A stretch of DNA of 64,000 bases, taken from the NCBI GenBank assembly GCA_011799875.1, contig CM022302.1, forward strand, positions 202,412,086-202,476,085, given 5' to 3'. Made by a program: the position numbers and the translations under genes. Within the stretch, counting starts at the first letter, position 1. Each line of letters starts with the position of its first letter. Below are positions 1 to 13,122 of the stretch, one piece after another. The DNA is from Thinopyrum elongatum (lineage: Eukaryota > Streptophyta > Magnoliopsida > Poales > Poaceae). The notes below the pieces were generated by a model. That model was not told the origin of the DNA, searched no databases, and saw only the letters and a program-made list of their open reading frames with translations.

Positions 1-624
1 GCTCCAAAATGACCGATTTTAACTAGGATAGCTCTAAAATGACCTACACTTACCATTTTGTCCTCCAAAATGAATAAATATGCTTAGTTAGTTCAAAATG
101 GCATAACTACCTAGGTTAGCTCAAAAATGACCTATACTTAGCTTCTTTATGTCATTTATGACATACTTAGCATACTTAGTAAAACATGGCATGATAACCT
201 TGGTTTAGCTCCAAAATGCATAGACTTAGCTTATTTTCCTCCAATGACAAAATAACCTTATCTCATCCAAATGACCGATTTTAACTAGGATGCTCTAAAA
301 TGACCTACACTTGCCATTTTGTCCTCCAAAATGAATATGCTTAGTTAGCTCAAAAATGGCATAACTACCTAGGTTAGCTAAAAATGACCTATACTTAGCT
401 TCTTCAGTTCATTTATGAACATACTTAGCATACTTAGGTAAAAAATGGCATGATAATCTTGGTTACCTCCAAAATGACATAGACTTAGCTTATTTTCCTC
501 GAAAATGACATAATAACATTACTAAGCTCCAAAATGACCTATTTACCTAGCTTGCTCTAAAATGACTTACACTTAGCATTTTTACCTAGCTTAGCTAAAA
601 AATGACATTTTACCTACCTTAGTT
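1..624 (+). repeat. Tandem array of ~265 bp AT-rich units, forward orientation
   Basis: About 2.4 units of a ~261-265 bp repeat built from short modules of the type GCTCCAAAATGACC, with alternating 'cataactacctaggttagct' and 'acttagcttattttcctc' segments. The marker 'gaccgattttaactagga' recurs at about 11 and 272. Units carry scattered single-base losses relative to each other. The array lies upstream of the CACTA terminus at 1568 and is read here as its subterminal or internal repeat. It continues past the left window edge. Confidence 0.75.
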
Positions 625-790
625 AGAAGAAGAAGAAGATAAAGAAGAGGAGAGGAGAAAAAGAAAGAGAAGAAAAATTCTTCTTCTTCTTCTTCTTCTT
701 CTTCTTCTTTTTTCTTCTTCTTCTTCTTCTCTTTTTCTTCTTCTTCTTCTAACTAGTCTTCTTCTTCTTTCTTCTAACTTTCTTCTTTCC
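625..790. repeat. (GAA)n/(TTC)n fold-back microsatellite (left copy)
   Basis: A purine-rich GAA/GGA tract (625-675) is followed directly by a long TTC tract, so the two halves can pair as a hairpin. It lies inside the CACTA element between the 265 bp array and the GCCGTC subterminal motifs. Confidence 0.9.
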
Positions 791-1675
791 CAATTTGCAG
801 ATTTGCTTTAGATGAGGAAGCTTGCGTTGATGGAGTCTACTCTTCTCCTTGTGCTTCCTTTTTGTTTTGATTTTTGTACGATGAACAATGTAAACTTGCG
901 ACCTATATATGTATTATGGATGAAACCATTGTATGCTTGTTGTTGGATTGTTGGCTAGCTTATATGTTGCATATGGACTTTTGATTTGGTATGTATATGT
1001 GTTGGATGATCATATCCATGGCAGGGATATAATTTGGTATGTATATGTGTTGGTATGCTTGTTGGAAGTATTTCAAATGTGTGTATTATATATCTGTGAA
1101 ATTCTTGTGAATTGAATGAATTTAAGAAAAAACAGAAAAAACAGGGGCTATACAGGCTCTTTGCCGTCTGCCGGCAACGGCAAAGGCTTTCCATCAGCCA
1201 GCAGACGCAAAGCTGCCACATCGCACTACCTGTACAACCTGGGGGGGCACTGGCTGGCCTATATGGTTCTTTGCCGTCTGCTGGCAGACGCAAAGACCTT
1301 TGCATCTTTGCCGTCTGCTGGCGCCGTTAACCCCTTAACGAACCTAAGCTGCCACGTGTGCCGTCCATGCCCTTTGCCGTCTGTTGGCAGACGGCGAAGA
1401 CCTTTGCATCTTTGTCGTCTGCCAGCAGATGGCAAAGTGCCCTTTGCCGTAGTTTGTTCAGCCGGATGTGGTGCCGTCTGCTGGCTGACGGCAAAGGCCT
1501 TTGCCGTCCGCCATGCATGCCTTTGCTGTCAGCCATGGCAGACGGCAAAGTGCCTGATTCCTGTAGTGCTCCCATGCATCCATCAGATGAGCCGACCATA
1601 CCTTGAAACGCATGTGTTTTCTCATCTCCAAAAAGCTTGTGAGTTTCCTAAGCATTGGGTGGTCTCAAATACGCT

Positions 1676-2547
1676 TGTCGGCGTTCTGGGAACCAGGGTA
1701 CCCAGACTTGCCTGCCTGCGCCCATGGCGTGGCTCCGTCGATGACCTGGTACAGCCCACTTCCAAGGCCACCAAGACAAGACCCTCGCGAGGGGCCAAGC
1801 CTCGCGAGGCGGACGACACCAAGACCTCCCAGGGAGCGGCCTTCCCAGTCTACCGCCTGAAGAGCAGAGATTTCTATGCAGGTACCCAACCTCAGGAGGT
1901 TATGATGACGCAAGCCATGACACCAAGGCCAGGCAGGCGCCAGCAGGCGCAGAGGAGGCAGTTCCTCTTTGGTGCTAAGGAGGCAAGCCCAGGCGTGGGT
2001 TCCCAAGGAGCCCGACAAAGGTTTCTATTCCAGTGCTACAGACCAGACCGCCAGGACAGTAGGATGGGTGTCATCGTCGAGCCCACTGTTGCGTCACAAC
2101 CAGAGGCTTTGCAGGCGAAGACCACCTTTCGTCAGGATAAGATGTACTACTTGTCCCCTTTCAAATTAGCCACTGTGGGATCCCTTCCCGCCTATGTTTT
2201 GGGGGAAGAGGACCGAGGCCACTATAAGTATAGGTTAGCCACCACCGTAGAGGGGGGGATCTGATCGGATCGATTCCACCCTCACCCATAGACCTCGCGA
2301 GGTTGTTATCCTTTGTACTAGCTCATCCTCAGCCCCTCGTGAGGCCAATCCACCACAAAGCAGGAGTAGGGTCTTACACCGCAAGGTGGCCCGAACCTGG
2401 GTAAACTGTCGTGTTCATCTTCTTCCTTGTTCGTGTGCATCGAGCTAGGCCATAGGCGACGAGCTGTTGTTGCTGGATAGGTTGAGTTCTTCGCACACGC
2501 CCCAGAGTTCAAACCTTTCTTGGGTCTGCGGAGCCCTGAATCCGCCA
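1676..2547 (+). repeat. 5' LTR of the Tat-like element (left copy)
   Basis: Starts TGTCGGCGTTCTGGGAACC at 1676 and ends about 2547, just before the primer-binding site TGGCGCGCCAGGTAGGGG at 2550-2567. It corresponds to 23793-24671 in the right copy. TATA-like TATAAGTATA lies at about 2224-2233. Confidence 0.8.
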
Positions 2548-4642
2548 TTTGGCGCGCCAGGTAGGGGCGTGTCGAGGTTCTCGCCCCTTCATCAACCACG
2601 CCCTGCCCTCGCGCCGTCGCACCATGGCAGAGGCTCCTCGAGCTTGCGCTGAGCGTTGGCTGCTCGCGCCGCCCGGCGGCGCCCCTCGGCCGTGGAGCCA
2701 TAGTCACCCCATGCTCCCCGTGGCTGGCGATGCCACTAGCGTCGCGCGCCGTTGGCGGCGAGGCCCGCCACGCCCTCTTCCTTCCGCGCGGCGCCGCAAT
2801 CGTGCGCCCGCGCGGTCCTCCGACCCCGCCGTGGCGTCGTCCCTGCGTGTTCATCGAGGCTGGTGACATGCGGGCCGCGCTCCTCATGGCGCGAGAGTTG
2901 CTGAGATGCCGGCTAGCGGAAGGCACCATGACGCCTGCTTGGTCGGGTCGCTGAGCTACTCGATGCCGCCTGCGAGGGCGCGAGCCCTTTCGTATCCTCC
3001 TACCCACGGATGCCCCAGGGGTTTCACACCTCTCCCCTACGTTCTGCTCGCCCTCCGGAGGGAGTCCGAAGGGTCTCGCGGTGGTGATCTCGCACGCGAC
3101 ACCGCCCGCCCGGCTCAAGATGCGCTTCCCTGGAATATGACCGGGGCAGGCGGCCCCTCCAGGAGCCGCAACGAAGGATCACCCCTTGGTCGGCATGACC
3201 AGGCATCGGGGATGGTAGGCCAGCAGAGCGAGGAATTGGAGGCTGGTTTCGGGATGATGCCTCTGGTGCCTCTGTGCCGCCATCATTGGGCTCGTTGTGC
3301 GAACCAAAGGGGAGGCCCGCGCAGGTTCCCCTCTCCGACCTAGACGTCAAGACCGCCAGGCCACACGGGACCGGAGCCCCTTACAAGCCAACCCATCGCC
3401 CCACCGCGCCTTCGATAGCAATGGCCACCGGTTACAACCAATACTTTGGAACATGTCGTGCTAACCTTAGATCGCAGGTAAATCCGCGCACGACAGCGCA
3501 CCTCCGGGGCGCTGGCCCTGACCGGGCAGGTAGGGTGCGCCAGGAGGTCGCGCGAAGCCCACCCCCCCCCCCCCCCCCACGCGCGGCGAGGGAGCCCGGT
3601 GCAAGGGCTCCCCCCCCCCCGTCATGAGCGCATGGCGCCACCACCGCGGTGGCGCGTGCCATTTGGAAGTGGGTCCTTCTCCGGGAAGGCGTCGCGAGCC
3701 CTCCCCCGGTCAAGGGCCCGCGGCCACCTTACCACCGCCCGCGTAGCCCCTTGCCCCTTGGTCCTGTCCTGGTTTCCATACGCCCCAACGATGGTTGGGG
3801 GATGCGCGGGGTGGGGTACACGCCCAGGGGGCAAAAGCCCCCTCAAGTCTCCGCCGGGACACTCTCACGTAATAATGAGTGGGGCTGTGCACGCCCCGAA
3901 CTCACTGAGCGCTGCCTCTGAGCCTCACGGGGGCTCCCACCCACGCCTCAGTGGAAGCCCCATGCTCCGCGCTGGCGGACGACACTGTCCCCTAATGACT
4001 ATGCCCCCACCCAGTGGAGGCCCCATGGCTCCGCGCTGGCGGGAAGACTAGAAGACTAGTATAGGTGCCGGGCGCGGCTGTTTTTTTGCTTTCTCTTGTA
4101 GCCGAATCTGCTATTTCTTGGAATGAACTTGCAGCTCTTGCGTTTTTGTCGGAAAAAGGGGGGTTCCTGGTTCTTCCTTCTCCTAGCTGTTTTTCCTTCG
4201 CTTGGTTTCCGTTTTTGCGAAAGATGGCAGGCACCCGTCGTTCGCTCCATCGCACCCCCAGCGGGGGCTGGGCACGGTGCGCACGCTTAGGCCGCCACGC
4301 GGCGCTAAAGAAGCCCTGAGGGCCCAAGCCACAGCAGCTGTGGCCTTGACCGCGCGCACACCTCTCTGGATCCTCGCGCGGTGCTCTCGACAAACTGGCG
4401 GGCCGCATCGCCCAGGACCCTCGACAGCGCCCCCCTTCCGGACCTGGAACCGGCATCGCGACCAGGCACGACATAACGGCCACCCCTACTCAGGGACATG
4501 AGTGCGCGAAAAGTAAAAGAGGGGCGCCAACAGGGAGTGGCAAATACCACTCAACACATTGCAGAAAAAGTTCTTCCAAAAATACTTTCGCATCCCCGCG
4601 GGTCACATTCAAAATTCTGAAAGGAAAACAGGGAAATACAGC

Positions 4643-7632
4643 CTAGCGAGACACGCTATCGTCGTCTTCGCTGCCATCGTCGTCGTCATCAACTCCGCCC
4701 TCTTCAACCGCAGGCGCGACCACGTCATCGGTAGGGGTGAGTTCCGCGATCAGGTCGTCCACGTGATCTTCCACCCAGTTCGCCAGGACGTCTTGGATCG
4801 CTCCAGGCACGGGGGCTATTGCGGCTTCGAAGTCAAAGTCAGGATCGAAGCGAAGAAGGTGGCTGAAGACGCGCGAGAACGCGCGCCCAAGAAGGTCGCG
4901 GCTCTTCTCCACGACGAGTTTGCGCGCCTTCACGACCCCGCCTTCGAGGCGTGTCTCCCTGGGTGAAGAAGCTGAGGTAGCCGGCGTCGTCGGCTTCGAG
5001 CGGGCGGGAGCCATTCTCATCACAGATGTTGCTTAGGCCCGGTTGGCCCTAAGCCCGAGGGCCTCGAACATCAAGGAGCGCTCATGCTGCAGCACTCGAC
5101 GGTAGCCCACCTCGTCCGAGGCTTTCTCTACGAGGGACGAAACGCCTTCAACCTGCTGATGGAGGAAGACAGCTCGGCCTCAGCGGTAGCCGACGCTGCT
5201 TAGCGCCTTCTCGCGCTGCTCCCCGCACTACTTCTCCTTGAGGGCGTCGGCCTTGCCCTGCAGCTCGTCGCGCCACACGTAGAAGCGACCTCCTGGAGCT
5301 CCAGCTTCCGGCGGTATTCCTTGACAAGGGTCGCGCGGATCCTCACCACCTCCTCGTCGACCTCTCGCTGGATCCTCGCCTCCCGAGAAGCGAGGGCATC
5401 CTCGGCAGCAGCTACTTGGCGCTCCATCACTTCCACCGCTGCTCGTGCTCCAGGCTTAGCTCCACCGCCTCCAGCGCCAGCATGTCATCGGCTGTGTCCT
5501 CCCCTCCCCTCAGCCTCCTCACCCACCCCCATCGTGCCCACTTGCTGCTAAAGGATGGCGTTGGAAGCTCGGAGCTCCTCTCGCGCGCCTTGGCCGCTTC
5601 GCGCCGGCTGTCTGCAGCTCGGGCCTCCTCCAAGGTGCGATCGCGCCTCCCCCCGCCGCGGCCAGGGGCCCTCCGCCCGGCCTGCTCGCGCTGCAGGCGA
5701 CCAAAGTGATGGCGACTTGCAGCTGGCGCCATCCATCGCGCGCCAGGCGCAGATGCTCTGCCCAGGCGGGCGTCAACGTCACCAAGCTCCCGCCCCAGGC
5801 ACTCCAGCCGCTCGACGCCTCCTGAAAAGGTCGTGCCGGACGGCGTCTGCGTCCGCGTGCGAGCTCCAACGCCCGGCCTGGGTTTTCCTCTGCGCCCCAG
5901 CCAGCCGCCCGAGAGGTGCGCAAGGCCTCGCTCGCCTCAGGCAGGGGCCCGGGGGCTGGGACTTCTTCACTCGCTCCTGCGGCCCGAGGTGGGGCCCGAC
6001 GCGGACTCGCCCCGCTGCTTGAAGATGGCGCCATCCTGCAGACTGCCCGGCTACCAACGATGTCAGCGGGGGAGCCCTCGGCATAGCCTCGTGCCCCGAA
6101 GTCGCTCCGGAAGAAGGACGCCAGGAGTGCAGGCCTGCGCCCCCCAGAGGCGCCTTGGCTCATGTTCAAATGCCACCTCGCGTGAACCATCCGGCTCGTG
6201 AGCCTAAGGTCACACGGGACAGGTGGCCTTCGGAGATCGCGCTCGTGACACGCTCGCCCCCATGATGGAAGGGATCCTGAGGGGCAAAAGTCAGAAGAAG
6301 ACGCAATATGCAAGAGTCAAGGAGGGCAAGGTACTTACTCGTCCACGGCAATCCCTTCCTCCTTTTCATGGGTCCTTGGGACAGGGTTGCAGCGGCTCCC
6401 GAGCCCCTTCCTTCTGCGGGACGCCCCAAGATCCGGAGGGGGCTCGCTGGGGGCTGGCGCGTAGCCCTTCACGGCGGAGACAGGGCTGCATCCGCGGGCG
6501 GAGCTCCCCCTTGCCGCCCGTAAGCCAGGGCGCCACCTCAGGAGCGCGTGTGGCGCCCCCCCTCGCCACCACCTCAGGAGCGCTAGGCGTTGCCCGCTCC
6601 CCCGCAGCCACCTCGGAGCGCGCACCTCAGGGCCTCCGGTGTGGGAGTCACCAAGAGGGGGTTGTCGCGAGACCCCTCGTGGCCCTCGGGAGCAGCCCCC
6701 ACTCGTCGAGCGCGGCATCTTCTTGGCAAAGGCTCCCCTGCGGGTAATTGTAAAGAGGGAATCCGTCCGAGGGAGCTCGGCAGGCTCTTCGCTGGTCAGG
6801 GGCGGAGCACTTCGCGCAAGGTCCTGGAAGGAAGAAAAGGGCCGCTGGAGCCTCATGTCGTCCCGCGGGACCGGTAAAGCCCACATCGGGGAGAATGGCG
6901 CTGAAGCGGGGCGATACGTCGTCGGGTGAACTCCCTCACCACCATCACCATCGTCACCCCCCCCCCCCCGCTTCTTCAAATCGGCCAGCCTAGACATGAC
7001 CCGGCGACGCCGCGGTCGACCAGCTTCGCGTGCCCCCACTCGGAGCTCGTCTCCTCGCGCGACGGAGGGATCAGGAGCCGGGGCTACGCACGGTAGCATC
7101 TACGTCATCCACTGTTCCGGAATCCCCTCGTGTCCGGGCGAAGCGTGGGGTCGATACCGAGGCCTGTGGTTGCCGCCACCCCCTTGCACGCGACACGCAC
7201 CCGAGCTCTGCTCGTCGTCGACCAATTGGAGCGAGAAGAAGTGGCGGAGCAAGGCCACAGACGGGGCAATGCCCACGAAGGCCTCGCACAGGAATGCGAA
7301 AGCGAGAGGAGGACGATAGATCCGGGATCCAGATGAGCGCGTGGATTTGGTAGTGCGAGAGCACAGACGTTGAAGAAATCGGTGAACGGAGGCAGCAGGC
7401 CGGCGAGAAGAGCGTGGAGATGAAGAGGGATCTCGGTGGCCTCCATGTCAGCCAAAGTCCGGGAGGCAGCCAGATCTTCGTTGCCTTCCACTCGTTGGAA
7501 TCAGCAGCAATGGCCATGTCGGACCTTACCCAGCCCCTCCTGGTTGATCACCATGGACCGCCCAGCGCTGTTCCGGCCCCGCGAGGGCTCCGCAGCCGCA
7601 GGAGTCCTGCCCTTCTTCTTCCTGGGCCCCAT
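4643..7632 (-). pseudogene. Antisense ORF of the Tat-like element, fragmented (left copy)
   Basis: Left-copy counterpart of 26795-29840. It encodes, on the strand opposite to the retrotransposon, a protein with a Transposase_28 ('putative gypsy type transposon')-like N-terminal region and an acidic C-terminus (poly-Asp near the stop at 4643). Here the gene is cut into several short frames (for example 7501-7632, 6335-7099, 5519-6313, 4643-5023), and the long N-terminal frame of the right copy is lost. The breaks are single-base indels and probably reflect sequence quality more than biology. Confidence 0.65.
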
Positions 7633-7904
7633 GGCGGCAAGGGAGGTAGGAGCTATCGTGGAATCTGGTGAGAAGGGCGCAAGTTCGCAAGAGAGGAGAA
7701 GCAGAAGGCAAGCGCGCAGCAAGGTAATGATGGCTTGGGTGGCGTGCACCGGGCAGTTGTCAAGTCCGAGCAGTTGCCGAGGCGACGTGGGGAAGCGAAG
7801 ACGCCCACGTCCCATCAAAGCGCCACGCGTCAGCCTAGCCCGCAGGCGATTGGAGCCCGCGGCGCTTCGCCCTTGCCCTTTGGCTTCGCCTCGAGGGGTA
7901 CTAC

Positions 7905-8844
7905 TGTCGGCGTTCTGGGAACCAGGGTACCCAGACTTGCCTACTTGCAGCCCACGGCGTGGCTCCGTCGATGACCTGGTACGGCCCACCTCCAACCACC
8001 AACAAACCCTCGCGAGGCGAACACCACCAAGCCTCCCGATTGCGGCCTTCCCAGGCTGCCTCCTAAAATGTACGGTTAACCGAAACCGAAAACCAACCGA
8101 ACCGAACCGTGTTAACCGATTGTTTGTTTAATTCGTGGTTTGTTTTTGGTTCGGTGGGAAATTTTAAGGTTGATCGGTGTTTGGTTTGTGTTCGGTTTTC
8201 AGTGCCTAAAACCGAATAGACCGACAAACCGATATGTAGGATACCTTGTGTAATACCATGTTCACTCCATCATGCGGAGGTCTCTCCAAAGGTAAATTAG
8301 ACGGGGACCGAGGAGTACTAGTGTATCATTTAGTGCATGAGCTGCTCAATTTAGAGACATCACTCTTATTCTTCCGTACATAATACATGGCACGTTCCAT
8401 GTGATTTTTTCCACTTAATAATGTTCACTAGTTTGCTTGACCGAATAAAGCATTGCCTGATGTTAAGTTGCTTGCTCTTGTGACTATTTATGCATTCTAT
8501 ACAATGCAAATCACGCACTTAATCATACACTTGTACTGACGAGTGCATGTATTTCGTTTTTTCGGTTAACCGAAAAAACCGAACCGATATATATGGTTAA
8601 TATGGTTCGTTTTCTTAATTTTGTGTGATTGTTTCGGTTTTCATTTTTTCAAAACCGAAATTATTAAAAACCGAATAAACCAAACCATATTAACCATATA
8701 AACCGAACGCCCAGTCCTACTGAGGAGCGGTGATTTCTAGCTGGACCCAACCTCAGAAGGTTGCGATGACGCAGTCATGAACGACCAAGGCCAGGCGGGC
8801 GCCAGTAGCGCAGAAGGAGGCAGTTTGCTCTTTGGTGCTAAGGA
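7905..8844 (+). repeat. 3' LTR of the Tat-like element, split and truncated (left copy)
   Basis: TGTCGGCGTTCTGGGAACC restarts at 7905 after the polypurine stretch CGAGGGGTACTAC. The LTR is interrupted by a hAT element (about 8063-8719), resumes with 'cggtgatttctag', and stops matching the 5' LTR at about 8844. The remaining ~560 bp of LTR are absent. Confidence 0.75.
8063..8719. mobile_element. Non-autonomous hAT element (left copy, left end corrupted)
   Basis: Rich in AACCGAAAAACC-type motifs. The right end ...GCCCAGTCCTA is followed by the 8-bp duplication CTGAGGAG (8720-8727). The left end and its TSD, clear at 30278-30286 in the right copy, are scrambled here (CCTCCTAAAATGTACGG). No transposase ORF. 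Confidence 0.75.
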
Positions 8845-11800
8845 TTCAAACAAACTCATTTACACAACACAACAATTCCCATCACAATCCACTCATATCC
8901 ACAAAAAATCAGAAAAGGGAAAAAATACATTGGAGAAAATTCGTCAAACACCTAATGGGCACGGGGTGAATTCTGGCGAGCTTAGCTTGCCGGCTGAGGC
9001 CTTGGGCGTCTTCCAGGAGCTAGTGGTTGTGGCCAAATCTGACGGCGTCGCGTCGACCGACGGCCGAGAGCTCAAAAGGAGCGGCGGCTCGACGACGGTG
9101 GTCTGTGAGGTGTGGCTAATCGATGTCGAATCGGGAGGTGTCGGGGGCGAGAACGGCCTGTGAAAATCAACTGTTGTCACGGGGGTTGTTGCAGACGTAT
9201 GGAGCAGCGGAAATGAGAGTGCATGGTAGGGGCGGGGACGGATGACCAAATCTGACGGCGTCGCGTCGACCGACGGCCGAGAGCTCAAAAGGAGCGGCGG
9301 CTCGACGACGGTGGTCTGTGAGGTGTGGCTAATCGATGCGAATCGGGAGGTGTCGGGGGCGGAGAACGGCCTGTGAAAATCAACTGTTGTCACGGGGGTT
9401 GTTGCAGACGTATGGAGCAGCGGAAATGAGAGTGCATGGTAGGGGCGGGGACGGATGACGAAGTCACACGCGACCGCACACACAACAAATTCGACCGTAA
9501 TCGACAAGGGCTGGCGACGGTCGGACGGCGAGAAAAGTTTCAGCTGGGCGGTTGGGGCACGACATCATTTTGGTTTTGCGGCAGCAGCTACAGGTGCTGC
9601 AAAATTACAACACATGTAGCTAAATTTTGGGGCCGTATAATTTTTGTTTACGCACCAAATGAGACAGGGCATCTGTGGGAGTTGTATTTTGGCTCAAATT
9701 GTACTGGGCATATGTGGGACTAGTCCACTCCATAAAATGCAGCTCCGCTCTAAAAACGCAATCCATGATGCCTGACTCGTAAAAACTTGAATATGATCAC
9801 AACCTCTTAAATTTTTTTCGTGAAACTCTTCGAGGATGCTCCAAAAACTCCATTACGAAGAATCCTCATGAAGTTGTGGAAAATTTACCCGCCAATATCA
9901 CCTGTAAATGAATACCTTTTCGGTTTTTCCTCTCACGTCACCGCACTCCTATCCTCATCCAGACGCATGACAAACAGTCGCCCCACATTCCTAGTGTTGC
10001 CGCCATGACTGGCCAATGCATAGCCCTAGGATGATGCCCTGCGGGTCATGTAGGATCGGATGTCAGAAAAAATAGGTTCGGATGGAGTAGCGGGATCCTT
10101 GATAGGAGGTGGGTGCTTGAAAGGAAATGTATGGTCCGATGCATAAAGCTGAAAAAGTTAAAATGAGAGTAAAGATGCATGTGAAATCTACTTTTTATTC
10201 TTGATAAGGCCTACTAGTTAACTTGCGTTGGAAAAAAAATATAATATAAATGCCTTAAGCTATTTTTTATTATGACATCTGTATTCATATGTCACTAATG
10301 TACATACCCTGAAATCCTTTGAACGACACCAGCTAGATGACACCGATTGATAATAGATTCATGAGGCACGGCCGAGCGACGAGGGTCATGGCCAGGCACG
10401 CTGGGCGGACCGCCCAGCAAGGCAGCTCCAACTAGCAGCACTCCAAAAAACCAAGGGTACAATAGACTTTTTGCAAATAATTCATTCTTTTAAGCCTGAG
10501 CATTCATTCTTTAAGCAGAGCTATAGCTCAAACACAAGCACGATCAACTGCTCTAAAGGGGGCCCCAAATCCTGCGTGGAACGACTTGAAAGTGGATTTG
10601 ATGGAGCGACCTAAATTTTACCTAAACAATAAGTGTCACACATGTGGCAAATGGGAGCCTACACTCTGACATTTTTTACAACAAAATTTATCTTTCGAAA
10701 GAAAAAAATCTATTTTTTTTTAAAGTTGACATGCTTGACACTAAAATCATCATCCTCACGTTACAAAATTATCATAAAAAATATTAAAGTTACCATGTGT
10801 TTGTGCCACACGTATGACATTTATCAGGGTCCAAATTAAAAGAGTAAAGCAGTTCTAAACAGGCCTTAAATGACCGATTTTGAGGCGAGACCCTAGTTTT
10901 GGTCACGAGATGCTCCAAGTCGGTTAGAAGAGATGCATATATCTCAAATCCTACGAATATGATAGGAAAAGAGATGTCATTTGGTTCATCGTAGGATTTT
11001 TTTCATTGAGTCTAGGCTCATATTTATTTTCCTTTGAAATGAAGAATAGGAACCAATCCTATATAGGAATAGGAATCCATTCCTATGATCCAAAAGCTTT
11101 AAAGGAAAAAATCCTATAGAATCCTATCCTATATAATTTCTCTGAAATTCCTCCAAACTAAAGAAGGCTTAAAGCTGTCTGAAAGGAGAAAAGTATGGCA
11201 GCTCGTATGCAGCCCAGCCGGCGAACAGCCATGCCCTGACCTTGAGGCCACTTTCCCCTCGAGCAGACGTGCACTGCTACTCGACACCGAGTCCAAGGAT
11301 GGCGATGCCTCGGCTTGTTTTTAATCGTGAGTGGTGCATGCGTACATCGTCTAGAACGACCCGGCGTGTACGTATTACGATAGAGTTACTAAGCTCCCAG
11401 GAATTGAAGCCTCGGAGCGATCCGGTGATTTTTTCTTGTAATGGGCCCCGCATGTCAGTGTAAGCCTCGGTGTGAATCCCTCATGCCGGTGCATGCAACC
11501 GACGTTTCCCATTTGGTTAACCCTCGGTGCACGCAACCCACGTTTCCATCTGGTCAAAATCCGCACGCTGGGTGAGTCCACCGGTGCTTGGCTGAGGGGA
11601 ATCGGTGATCGACGGCGGCGCCCCCGGTGGTCCTCGACGGAGGCGGCCACCTCCCCTTCCCCTGGCCACCTAGGGTTAATGTACAAGCGAGCCCGCTGCT
11701 CTGCACAGTCGAGCGCTGCCCGCCGGCCACCGCGCCAGAGATGGTCACTGTTGTTTCCCTCCGTCGCGCCACCGCGAGGCGTCCGCTGCTGTGTGCTGCT

Positions 11801-13122
11801 CGTGCGCTGCCCCAGCTGAAGTGTCCGGCCGGGCAGCTACTGCTGGCTCCTTCCCGTGCTTGCTTTTATTATTGTTGCTTGCGTGAGTGTATGAGGATGC
11901 TGAAGCTTGATTGATTGTTCATGATGCAGACCACAAAATTGAGATAATTCCAGCAGCAAGGTGGCAACGGTTGTGTGACTAGCAAGAAGCAGCGGCAGGC
12001 AGCAGCAAGGGCCTGCGGCTGGGAACTGCGCGGCTGCGCCTGCGGGGAGCAGAGAGTGCCTAGCCGGCAGGGAGGAAGCTAGATTCATGGGGAATTTGAG
12101 ATTTTTGGAAAGCTCAGGTGTACAATGGCAATTTGGTCACTGGTCAGGTGTGGCAAATTATCAAACATATGTAAGGAGTGGAAAACATCCCCGTTTGATT
12201 ACTAATTTCTAAGACTAGGTCGCCTCGGATGGTTGCTTCTCATAGCAAGCACTAGGTAAAACATGCCCATTTGAATTATCTAATCTGGTTGCATTTTTTT
12301 ATTTCCTTTTCTGAGTTCTAGAATGTTTTTCTCTGATCATTGAATTTTTGCAGTTTTTTTAGCAAGCTTAATCTGATGCTCATGCGCGGACGCTCGCTGT
12401 CAGCCTGGACACAATTTGTCATGGATTTTTTGTCTCAACAACATGAGAAGTGGCTGGAACAGGAGTAGGGACGTTGAGTAAGCTGACAGAGCTTTCAGTG
12501 AGAAACGGGGAAGGAAATTGCCTGAAGTAGAGCTGCTTAACTATGCAAGTTGCGTAAATTTGGGTTTAGGTAGAAAATACATACTGTGTCAAGTTGCTTT
12601 AGTTATTTGGTTGGGAACTTAGTTTTTTCATGATTTCATGCTGGCGCAACCATGGCCGATCCTTCTGAATTTGTGTTAACATTATATGGCTACCTATGAG
12701 TCATAATGTTTTTATTATGCACGGATTACTACATTATGTATTTCCTGGTCCGTGCTTAACAGTATAGTATATATGATCTTACCTGGGGCTTTTTACGTGT
12801 CTTGGTAGACTTAAGTTTCAAAACATTTTTATTTAAATTTGCAACAACACACTCTTGCCTAGCGCATGATTCAGCTACAAGTTAAATGCTCTGTCTTTCG
12901 GTCAATCCCCGGCGCAGCAAAGCGCGCGTATCCGTCTAGTATTAGCTAACCACGGAGATTTACCTTATCGGTGAAGTGACGATCGAGAGCTGGTGTCCCC
13001 AGAATGTCCGCCTCTTCTGACACAGGAGATGAGAAGACGCTCACACCATTTCTTCTTCCTCCGATTCAATCGTCGTCTCTATCCCTTCTACCCATGTTCT
13101 TGCCCTCACGCTTGCTATGTAA
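8845..13122. other. Unassigned repetitive DNA, no gene recognised (left copy)
   Basis: Counterpart of 31087-35196. It contains a GC-rich stretch near 11240-12090 and AT-rich flanks, with an internal 213 bp tandem duplication (9033-9458) absent from the other copy. ORFs here are not supported by any recognisable domain. I could not place transposon boundaries. Confidence 0.5.
9033..9458 (+). repeat. 213 bp tandem duplication found only in the left copy
   Basis: The segment beginning 'ccaaatctgacggcgtcg' at 9033 is repeated at 9246 (period 213 bp), each unit ending in '...ggggcggggacggatga'. The matching region of the right copy (31279-31492) has a single unit. The two units differ by a few single-base indels only. 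Confidence 0.9.

Larger units (their letters stand above)
1..1568. mobile_element. CACTA DNA transposon, 3' end (left copy, incomplete)
   Basis: The right terminus ends in ...CCTGATTCCTGTAGTG at 1568, the reverse complement of a CACTACAGGAATC start. The last ~300 bp carry repeated, often inverted TTTGCCGTCTGCC / GGCAGACGGCAAAG subterminal motifs, typical of Triticeae CACTA elements. The opposite CACTA end is not in the window, so the element is truncated by the window edge. No transposase (TnpD/TnpA) ORF is visible here. The candidate 3-bp target duplication on this side is CTC. The same end recurs at 23684 with fewer indels. CACTA identity is secure; the family name is not. Confidence 0.85.
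1676..8844 (+). mobile_element. Tat-like Gypsy LTR retrotransposon (left copy, degraded)
   Basis: Same structure as 23793-31086: 5' LTR, primer-binding site, remnant gag, antisense ORF, polypurine tract, and a 3' LTR that is split by a hAT insertion and then truncated. No reverse transcriptase or integrase is visible, so it is a non-autonomous or internally deleted element. Dense indels fragment every frame in this copy. Confidence 0.8.

Noticed and set aside
1..624. Possible CRISPR-like or satellite array
   Set aside because: Units are ~265 bp, degenerate, without constant repeat and unique spacer structure, and sit in a plant transposon.
955..1606. Overlapping frames on both strands rich in FAVCRQ / LPSAGRR-type repeats
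   Set aside because: They are translations of the repeated GCCGTCTGCC CACTA motif, open only because the motif lacks stops. No independent coding evidence.
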